Assembly: GCA_938016505.1 (NCBI GenBank) | Contig: CALLWN010000144.1 | Coordinates: 1-5,957, forward strand | Source: an uncultured Sphingomonadaceae bacterium | GTDB lineage: Bacteria > Pseudomonadota > Alphaproteobacteria > Sphingomonadales > Sphingomonadaceae | DNA length: 5,957 nt | Direction of reading: 5' to 3' | Made by a program: the position numbers and the translations under genes | In this document: piece by piece, positions 1 to 5,231 of the stretch | How the letters are laid out: each line of letters opens with the position of its first letter | Numbering within the stretch: the stretch's first letter is position 1 | Notes under the pieces: model-generated | Told to the model about the DNA's origin: nothing | The model's input: the letters and a program-made list of their open reading frames with translations, nothing else | Database searches by the model: none

Positions 1-649
1 CGTCCCGGCCGATCCCCCGGCTCATCCCGGTCAGCAGGTTGAACCGGCTGCCGTTGCGGCACTGCCAGTGGCCCGGGCGCTGATAGTAGCGCACCTGGGT
101 CCCGCACATGCCCACCTTGTGGGTCGCGTCCATCCGCGCGATCAGCGCCGAGACCGCGCCCGGCTCCACCACCGTGTCGTTGTTGAGGCACCAGAAATAG
201 CCGGTGCGCGGGTCGAGGAGGGCGTGCCGCAGCCCGATGTTGTTGCCGGCAGCGAAGCCGAGATTCTCCGGGCTGGTGATGAGGGTCACGTCCGCCGTGC
301 CGGGGGCGCGGGCGGCTGCGGTCGCCACGTCGAGCAGCTCGACCGAGACCGGCTTGGCAACCGGCGGGCTCGACAGCCGCCGCAGCGCCCCGGCGGGAGG
401 CTCATAGGGCTCAGCGCCAGACGCCCAGGCCAGGATCCGCTCCACCGAGCCATTGTCCGAGCCATTGTCGACCACGATGATCCGCGGCCTGACCGTCGAC
501 CGCAGCAGCGATTCGAGGCACTCGATCGTGTCCCGCCAGCCGTTCCAGTTCACCATCACGACCGCGAGCCTGACGGTCGCCTGGGCGGCCGCCACCGGCG
601 GCGCACCCTCCTCCAGCTCAACGGATCGCATCGGCTTGTTCATGGTCAT
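1..649 (-). CDS. Family 2 glycosyltransferase, rhamnosyltransferase-like (3' part cut by the window edge)
   Basis: Only the first 216 residues are present; the frame is still open at base 1. This is a GT-A fold nucleotide-sugar transferase of the GT2 family, expected to act at the cytoplasmic face of the inner membrane and add a sugar to a lipid-linked polysaccharide intermediate. Visible motifs are the first strand VVMVNWNGW (residues 30-38), the nucleotide-binding IIVVDNGSDNGS (57-68), ENLGFAAGNN (128-137), and LNNDTVVEP (155-163), whose NND sits where the metal-binding DXD normally lies. The ENLGF and NND pattern is typical of WbbL/rhamnosyltransferase-like GT2 proteins, but donor and acceptor cannot be read from sequence. 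About 40 extra residues, rich in Pro and Ala, separate the DNGS and ENLGF motifs. The ATG at 649-647 overlaps the stop of the upstream glycosyltransferase as ATGA. In-frame ATG codons at 643 and 631 are possible later starts. No signal peptide or membrane span is seen in the visible part. Confidence 0.88.
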   Translation of the reverse strand, partial: MTMNKPMRSVELEEGAPPVAAAQATVRLAVVMVNWNGWRDTIECLESLLRSTVRPRIIVVDNGSDNGSVERILAWASGAEPYEPPAGALRRLSSPPVAKPVSVELLDVATAAARAPGTADVTLITSPENLGFAAGNNIGLRHALLDPRTGYFWCLNNDTVVEPGAVSALIARMDATHKVGMCGTQVRYYQRPGHWQCRNGSRFNLLTGMSRGIGRD

Positions 650-1671
650 GCGTTCCACTTCTCGGCGTCCGCGACACGGCTCGTTGCCGATCCGGCCTGG
701 CGCAGCATGTCGAGACCCCGCACCAGCCTGATCCGCAGCAGAACGCCAAGCCCGCGCAAGCGCGCGCCAAGTCCCTGCGCGCGCGCCGATAGCAGCAAGC
801 GGGGCGCATGGCCAATGCCCGATGCCATGACGACAAGCGCCCGCAACCGCCACGCCAGCAGGCTTCCGCCATCGCGCAGGTGGCTGTTGAGCGCCTGCAG
901 CGAAAGCCGCTGCCAGCGCGCCCGCATGTCGGCGAAGTCGGGGCGCGGCGGGTGGAAGGCCACCGCCTCCGGCGCATAGACAGGCGGCCGGCCCAGCCGG
1001 GTCGCCCGCTGGCCGAAATCCTTGTCCTCCTGGGTCCCGATCCCGCCGAACGGCCCGGCTGCGGCAAAGGTCTCGGGCGTGATGAAGAGGTTGCCGGTCC
1101 CGGTGAAGCCCTCGCGCGCGATGTAGAGGTCCATCCGGTAGCCAAAGACCGATTCGAACGCCTCGACCCCGGTCATCCGGCCCGGGTCGGCAAGGTCGAT
1201 CCTGACATCGCCGCCGACATGGCCGGACCGCGACCGGTCGAGCGCCCTGATCCCGGCGGCAAGCCAGCCGGGCGCGGCGCGCATGTCGGCGTCGATGAAG
1301 GCCAGCCGCGGCGCCCGCGCCGCTGCCACGCCCACGTTCCGCGCCGGGCCGGGCCCCCGTGTCGGGCAGTCGAGAAACCGCACCCCGGGCCAGCGGGCCC
1401 GCACCGTGTCCAGCGGCGTCGTCGAGCCATTGTCCACCACGATCACCTCGAACCAGCCCTCGGCCAGTTCCTGCGCGGCCAGCGACTGGAGCAGCCGGTC
1501 GAGAAGGTCGGGCGTGTTGAAGTGCGGCACGATCACGCTTGCAACCGGTGGCGCGCTGCGGTCGGCCCCGGCCGCGCCAAACCCGTCGCACCCCGCCTCG
1601 TGCGGCGCTGCCGGCGCCCCCGAGTCCGGCCCGCCGCGCTCCGACACCGGCTGCACCATGGTCCCGGCCAT
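646..1671 (-). CDS. Family 2 glycosyltransferase
   Basis: A 341-residue GT2 enzyme with an intact GT-A core, expected to transfer a sugar from an activated donor during polysaccharide repeat-unit assembly. After a Gly/Ala-rich leader (residues 1-42) come VASVIVPHFN (43-52), FEVIVVDNGS (74-83), GPGPARNVGV (106-115), and the metal-binding DXD as FIDADM (125-130; D127 and D129). Further on are GTGNLFI (191-197) and TQEDKDFG (213-220), whose E215/D216 pair fits the catalytic-base position. The C-terminal 70 residues alternate hydrophobic and arginine-rich stretches and could associate with the membrane, but no clear transmembrane span is visible. The ATG at 1671-1669 shares one base with the stop of the ATPase gene (TGATG), which favours this start; the frame is open 108 codons further upstream but that stretch lies inside the ATPase gene. 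ATG 1659 is a weaker alternative. The gene ends in a 4-base overlap with the next glycosyltransferase. Donor specificity is unknown. Confidence 0.9.
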   Translation of the reverse strand: MAGTMVQPVSERGGPDSGAPAAPHEAGCDGFGAAGADRSAPPVASVIVPHFNTPDLLDRLLQSLAAQELAEGWFEVIVVDNGSTTPLDTVRARWPGVRFLDCPTRGPGPARNVGVAAARAPRLAFIDADMRAAPGWLAAGIRALDRSRSGHVGGDVRIDLADPGRMTGVEAFESVFGYRMDLYIAREGFTGTGNLFITPETFAAAGPFGGIGTQEDKDFGQRATRLGRPPVYAPEAVAFHPPRPDFADMRARWQRLSLQALNSHLRDGGSLLAWRLRALVVMASGIGHAPRLLLSARAQGLGARLRGLGVLLRIRLVRGLDMLRQAGSATSRVADAEKWNA

Positions 1672-3074
1672 CAGGCCCCGCCCCGCGCCAGCGCCGCCGA
1701 AAGCGTGAGCAGCTGCGCCACCCCCTGGGTGCGGAACCGGTAGCGCCGCTCGCGCCCCTCCTCGCCATCCTCGCCCTGGCGGTCGAAAAGGTCGGCGGAG
1801 TCTGCCAGGGCGTCGAGCCGGTCGGCAATGGCAGCCGGGTCCATCCCCCGCACCAGCGGGGCAAGATCCTCGGGCGCGAACCAGCCCTCCGGCGTTCCCG
1901 AGGCCTTCGCCGCCGCCACGAGGATCGGCATGTCGGCCCGCACATCCGCCCGTGCCAGCGTCCGCTGGACCCGGCCGGGCAGCCCGGCGCTCCACTCGCC
2001 GAGCACGGCCTCGGTCCCGGCAATCACATCGCCCGCCTGCACCTCGGCGCGCCTGTCGTCGAGCGCGCGCAGCGCCGCCCGCGAGCCGATGAGGCGCACC
2101 AGATAAGGCGACCCGGCTGCCATCCTGATCACGAGCGCCCGCGCCTCGGGCGCAAACATGAGCCCGGTCGCAGCCTCGGCCCGCTCGAGGATATAGGCCA
2201 TGTCGTCGGCGGTCATCGGCCCGACACCGAGGCCGACGATGTTGCGCCTGATCGAGGGCGTGAAGCCGACAAGCTCGTCGAGGTTCGAGGCCACGCCCGT
2301 CAGCACGAGCTGGACCCGCGCCGCCCGGTCGGACAGATTCTTGATGAGCTCGGCGACATCGCGGCGGAACGCCGGGTCGCGCACCCGGTCATATTCGTCG
2401 AGGATGAGAATGACCCGGGTGCCGACGATCCGCGCGAACAGCTCGGCGAGCTTGCGCGGGTCGAGCGCGCTGCCATCGATCAGGTCGGCGAAGCTCCGCC
2501 CATGCTCGCCCTCGTCGGCGACCGGCGAGACGTCGGCATGGTAGAGCAGCGGGATCTGCGCCGCGAAGGTGCGGAACATGTCGTCGAACGCGGCCTCGAC
2601 CCCGCACGAGCCGTACAGCACGAGGTAGCGGGCGTCGCGCGCCGTCTCGGCGAAGACATGGACGAGGCTGGTCTTGCCAATCCCGCGCTCGCCGTAGAGC
2701 ACCACATGGGCGCGCTGCTGCTCGATCGCGGCGATGAGTTCGGCCAGGACATCGCTCCGGCCGGCGAAGCGCTCGCGGCTGGTGACCGGCTGCGAGGCCG
2801 CGAGCGCGTCGGCCAGCGCGAGCCGGGCCCGCTCGGGATGCACCCGCCCGGCCACCGGCCGCACGTCGGCCAGCTCCTCGGTCGCCGCCACTGCGAAGCG
2901 CGGCAACCGGCTGACCGTCGCAGCCGGCTCGGCCTCGCCGCCGGCGAGCCGGCGCAGCGACCGCCGGGCCAGCCCGCCAAGCCCTTCACCCTCGGTGCGG
3001 TCGGCGCCGCCAGACAGCTCCTGCCCCCGTGGCCCGTCTCCGTCCTGCCGGTCCCGCGACACGCCCACGTCCAT
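1671..3074 (-). CDS. AAA ATPase, ORC/Cdc6-like (AAA_16 type)
   Basis: A 467-residue P-loop ATPase of unknown cellular role. Residues 1-100 are a polar, low-complexity N-terminal region. A typical AAA_16 entry, RFAGRSDVL (102-110), leads into Walker A GERGIGKTS (128-136; K134 and T135) and Walker B VILILDEYD (221-229; D226 and E227). VQLVLTGVASN (254-264) fits the sensor 1 strand, and GSPYLVRLIG (321-330) sits where the ORC/Cdc6 lid and sensor 2 would be. Residues 380-460 look like a small helical, possibly winged-helix, C-terminal domain. No membrane span, signal peptide or Wzc-like tyrosine tail is visible, so it is probably cytoplasmic and is not a chain-length kinase. It heads an operon with two glycosyltransferases. 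The start is chosen because G/C at third codon positions drops in the upstream in-frame stretch to the GTG at 3158. A GTG at 3068 has better spacing (7 nt) from a GGTGGAG element at 3082-3076 and is a real alternative. Fold confidence is high; function is unknown. Confidence 0.88.
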   Translation of the reverse strand: MDVGVSRDRQDGDGPRGQELSGGADRTEGEGLGGLARRSLRRLAGGEAEPAATVSRLPRFAVAATEELADVRPVAGRVHPERARLALADALAASQPVTSRERFAGRSDVLAELIAAIEQQRAHVVLYGERGIGKTSLVHVFAETARDARYLVLYGSCGVEAAFDDMFRTFAAQIPLLYHADVSPVADEGEHGRSFADLIDGSALDPRKLAELFARIVGTRVILILDEYDRVRDPAFRRDVAELIKNLSDRAARVQLVLTGVASNLDELVGFTPSIRRNIVGLGVGPMTADDMAYILERAEAATGLMFAPEARALVIRMAAGSPYLVRLIGSRAALRALDDRRAEVQAGDVIAGTEAVLGEWSAGLPGRVQRTLARADVRADMPILVAAAKASGTPEGWFAPEDLAPLVRGMDPAAIADRLDALADSADLFDRQGEDGEEGRERRYRFRTQGVAQLLTLSAALARGGA

Positions 3075-3100
3075 ACTCCACCCTACGCCATCGCCCCCTA

Positions 3101-3129
3101 GCGGCTTTCCGTCGAGGATACAAAGCCGC
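3101..3129. repeat. Inverted repeat, 8-base arms with a 13-base spacer
   Basis: GCGGCTTT at 3101-3108 is the perfect reverse complement of AAAGCCGC at 3122-3129. In the ATPase transcript this would be a hairpin about 27 bases before the ATG at 3074, in the likely 5' leader. It has no T-run after it on either strand, so it is not a classical terminator. It could be an operator or a leader hairpin; the sequence does not decide. Confidence 0.6.
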
Positions 3130-3195
3130 ACCGGCGCCGTGCCTGCGCCACCCCTCACACCGCGATGCGCCGGGGGCCGTCACTGCGCCTGGGCC

Positions 3196-3215
3196 TGTCA
3201 CGTTGCCATGTCACG
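3196..3215. repeat. Direct repeat TGTCACG x2, 13-base period
   Basis: TGTCACG occurs at 3196-3202 and again at 3209-3215, and a third GTCAC lies at 3179-3183. The copies sit between the two divergent genes, where a regulator could bind. The 13-base period is not a whole helical turn. No known regulator is recognised. Confidence 0.45.
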
Positions 3216-3253
3216 GTCCAGCGCCAAAAACGTTAACAATGGTCGCGAATGCA

Positions 3254-3280
3254 TTGCCTGCCGCGCGAAACTGCGGCTAA
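3254..3280 (+). promoter_or_regulatory. Weak candidate sigma70-type promoter for the export genes
   Basis: TTGCCT at 3254-3259 resembles a -35 element. A poor -10-like GGCTAA follows at 3275-3280, with only 15 bases between them. The position, about 45 bases before the GTG start, is sensible, but the -10 match is weak. This is a guess from position and partial consensus. Confidence 0.2.
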
Positions 3281-3310
3281 GGCGCCCACGCGAGGGACAG
3301 ATTTGGGGAC

Positions 3311-3320
3311 AAGGAGGTGA
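3311..3320 (+). promoter_or_regulatory. Full-length Shine-Dalgarno sequence that fixes the start of the beta-barrel gene
   Basis: AAGGAGGTGA matches the complete anti-Shine-Dalgarno complement found at the 3' end of bacterial 16S rRNA (known consensus). The GGAGG core at 3313-3317 lies 7 bases before the GTG at 3325, so this GTG is chosen although the frame stays open far upstream. It predicts efficient translation. Confidence 0.85.
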
Positions 3321-3324
3321 CACC

Positions 3325-5031
3325 GTGACCGCCAGCGACCTTCCGCGGCACCGGCCTCGCTTCCTGCAGGCGCCAGGGGCAGCGCAGCTGCGCTCCGCAG
3401 GGCTCGCCGCACTTGCGGTTGGTCTCGCGTTCGCGGCAACGGACGCATCGGCGCAGACACCCGCGGCCGCACCGGCAGCAGGGGGTCAGGCGACCCCCGG
3501 TTCGAAGCCGCCTTCCGGCGAGCCGGCGGCCGAAGAGCCCTCCAGCGGCGAACCCGTCACCGGCACGCTCCCGCCCGGCGAGGCGCGGCCCGCAGGCCCC
3601 GAGCCAATCGCTCCAGTCCGCACCTTCGAGCCGGTTCCCATCCCCGAGGGCATGGCGCCCCCAGGCGTGCGCACCACGCCGTTCGAGCCCGGCGCCGCGC
3701 CGGCCCCGCCGCCCGCCCCGTCCGGCCCGGCCCCGGTCGACGCGCGGCCGGGGGCGCGGGCCACCACCGCCATCCCCGGTGCGGCCGACGCCGGCTTCGT
3801 CGTGGTCGACCCCCAGCGCGTGTTCGGCGCCGACGCCCTGCCCGCCATCGGCGCCAGCGTGGTGGCAGCAGCGGGCTTCAGCCTGACCGCATCCATCGAG
3901 GCCCGCTACGACGACAATTTTCTCCTGCTTCCGGGCGACCTTCCGCCGGGAAGCACGCTGACTTCCAGAAGCGACATCATCGTCACGCCGACTGCCAGCG
4001 TCGGCCTCGGCCGCCAGGTCAACCGCCAGCTCTTCTTCCTGAACAGCTCGGCCGGTCGGACGTTCCGCCTCCGGAACCCGGCGCTCGATGCAGACCGGGT
4101 CGCGCTCAACGGTGGCTGGGACTGGCGTTTGGGCGCTTCGTGCAGCGGCCGCGTTTCCGGCAGCTGGTCCACCCGGGATCTCGGCTCCACCGACCAGCTC
4201 TTCCGCACCAACGCGACGCGGAGGGCGACCGACCTGTTCACGAGCGCCACCTGCAACTTGCCGAGCCGGCTGATTCCCGGCGTCTCTGCCTATGTCGGCA
4301 GGAGCCGTTTCCAGAATCCGAGGCAGATCCTCGGTTTCCGTGCCAATTCCAGATATTGGGGGATCACGCCGTCGCTCGGCTACGCCTTCTCGGCGCGCGG
4401 CCAAGCCGGCGTCCAGTTCAACTACCAGAGCGCCCGCTTCACCAACCAGCCGCTCATCACCGATCCCTTCCCCCCCGCGGAGGCGCCGTCGCCCGGACCG
4501 TTCAACCGCATCGAGAGCGTGGGCGTGTCCGGCTTTGCCACCTATCGCGTGGCACGCCGGCTCTCTGCCAACGGTACCCTCGGATACACCAGGACCAGCT
4601 CGAACAACCCGGCCATCGATGACTTCGCGGGCTGGACTGGCAGTTTCGGGCTCAACTATTCCGATCGCAGGTGGGGTGCCTCGGTCGCCGGCAGCCGCGG
4701 CGTTTCGCTCGGGCGCGACGCGCTCACCAACCTTCTTGTCGAAAGTGCAGTGAACGTGGCCGGGTCCTACCGGCTTCGGCCACGGGTGGCCCTGTCGGCC
4801 GGACTCGACATCGCCAACCTTGATCGCCGCGGGGCCAGCGTCGGCTCGATCGTCAACCCGGTCAACGTCGGCTTCGACACCCGGCGCTACTCTTTCGGGA
4901 CCGACGTCACCCTCCGCCGGAGGCTCATCATGAGCATCGACTATGGCCATGAAGTCCGCGAGATCGGTGCCTTCGCGCTCAAGACCAACTCGGACCAGGT
5001 TGCCGGAACGCTCCGGTTCGCCTTCCGATGA
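3325..5031 (+). CDS. Secreted outer-membrane beta-barrel protein of a polysaccharide locus
   Basis: A 568-residue protein read as an outer-membrane beta-barrel (BBP2-like). Residues 1-43 form a Sec signal peptide: basic n-region (RHRPR, 8-12), hydrophobic core (25-38), and cleavage predicted after ASA (41-43). Residues 44 to about 150 are Pro/Ala/Gly/Glu-rich with recurring SGEP and PPGE units, probably a disordered periplasmic segment. From about 184 to the end the chain alternates polar and hydrophobic residues with aromatic girdles, as in amphipathic beta strands, opening with IEARYDDNFLLL (191-202), a usual entry to such barrels. It ends in LRFAFR, with phenylalanine next to last rather than last. 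Only two cysteines occur, C273 and C310, so a disulfide is possible. The GTG start is fixed by the preceding Shine-Dalgarno sequence. The Wza-type gene follows on the same strand, so a role in moving or anchoring the polysaccharide at the outer membrane is inferred. A large antisense frame over it is a GC-driven shadow. Confidence 0.85.
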   Translation: MTASDLPRHRPRFLQAPGAAQLRSAGLAALAVGLAFAATDASAQTPAAAPAAGGQATPGSKPPSGEPAAEEPSSGEPVTGTLPPGEARPAGPEPIAPVRTFEPVPIPEGMAPPGVRTTPFEPGAAPAPPPAPSGPAPVDARPGARATTAIPGAADAGFVVVDPQRVFGADALPAIGASVVAAAGFSLTASIEARYDDNFLLLPGDLPPGSTLTSRSDIIVTPTASVGLGRQVNRQLFFLNSSAGRTFRLRNPALDADRVALNGGWDWRLGASCSGRVSGSWSTRDLGSTDQLFRTNATRRATDLFTSATCNLPSRLIPGVSAYVGRSRFQNPRQILGFRANSRYWGITPSLGYAFSARGQAGVQFNYQSARFTNQPLITDPFPPAEAPSPGPFNRIESVGVSGFATYRVARRLSANGTLGYTRTSSNNPAIDDFAGWTGSFGLNYSDRRWGASVAGSRGVSLGRDALTNLLVESAVNVAGSYRLRPRVALSAGLDIANLDRRGASVGSIVNPVNVGFDTRRYSFGTDVTLRRRLIMSIDYGHEVREIGAFALKTNSDQVAGTLRFAFR

Positions 5032-5053
5032 GACGGCATGGCCATTCTGATCG

Positions 5054-5074
5054 CCGGCCGGTTGGCCCGGCCGG
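5054..5074. repeat. GC-rich hairpin in the spacer after the beta-barrel gene
   Basis: CCGGCCGG at 5054-5061 and again at 5067-5074 can pair across a 5-base TTGGC loop. A 10-base palindrome, GGTCCGGACC, follows at 5074-5083. There is no T-run, so it is not a convincing Rho-independent terminator. It may stabilise or attenuate the transcript between the two export genes. Confidence 0.45.
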
Positions 5075-5115
5075 GTCCGGACCGGCGGTCCCTGGTCCAC
5101 GACAATCGCCCTTGC

Positions 5116-5131
5116 CGCCGCTCCTGCGGCG
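5116..5131. repeat. Short GC hairpin upstream of the export gene
   Basis: CGCCGC at 5116-5121 pairs with GCGGCG at 5126-5131 around a TCCT loop. It lies in the leader of the export gene with no T-run after it. Such short GC stems are common by chance in DNA of this composition. Confidence 0.3.
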
Positions 5132-5216
5132 AACCAGCCCCTCTGTCAGCCTGGAGTGGAACATGCCTGATACCGTCCATCCTCTCGGCGATCCTGCTCG
5201 AAGGTTCCAGCAACGC

Positions 5217-5222
5217 GAGGTG
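5217..5222 (+). promoter_or_regulatory. Ribosome binding site supporting the ATG at 5232
   Basis: GAGGTG lies 9 bases before the ATG at 5232. A rival GGAG at 5153-5156 serves an in-frame ATG at 5163 with a 6-base gap. The downstream choice is preferred because the 23 codons between the two starts have many A/T third bases (CCT, GAT, CAT, GCT, CGA), unlike the rest of the gene. Confidence 0.5.
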
Positions 5223-5231
5223 GGACCCCGG

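Larger units (their letters stand above)
3075..3324. promoter_or_regulatory. Divergent intergenic control region
   Basis: This 250-base gap separates the leftward ATPase/glycosyltransferase operon from the rightward export genes, so promoters for both must lie here or be overlapped by it. It holds an 8-base inverted repeat near the ATPase start, a TGTCACG direct repeat in the middle, an AT-rich patch around 3226-3240 containing AACGTT and GTTAAC palindromes, and a strong ribosome binding site next to the rightward gene. No open frame with the codon pattern of the neighbouring genes was seen. No consensus promoter stands out on either strand. Confidence 0.7.

Noticed and set aside
808..1743. 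Plus-strand open frame antisense to the second glycosyltransferase
   Set aside because: Shadow of the minus-strand GT2 gene, which carries all the expected motifs.
1539..3101. 520-codon open frame on the plus strand, antisense to the ATPase gene
   Set aside because: No domain is recognisable, the composition is rich in Arg/His/Pro, and the opposite strand encodes intact Walker motifs.
3075..3158. N-terminal extension of the ATPase to a GTG at 3158
   Set aside because: Third codon positions are much less G/C-rich here than in the gene, there is no ribosome binding site before the GTG, and the stretch contains the inverted repeat.
3190..3206. Possible sigma54 promoter (TGGG...TTGC) in the divergent region
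   Set aside because: The GG-to-GC spacing is one base too long for the strict 10-base rule, and a similar minus-strand match at about 3209-3194 is also off by one.
5054..5083. Rho-independent terminator after the beta-barrel gene
   Set aside because: The stem is strong but no T-run follows on either strand.
3277..5100. 607-codon open frame on the minus strand, antisense to the beta-barrel gene
   Set aside because: Its product is low-complexity with no recognisable domain, and it mirrors the strong G/C third-base bias of the plus-strand gene, which has a signal peptide, barrel pattern and perfect ribosome binding site.
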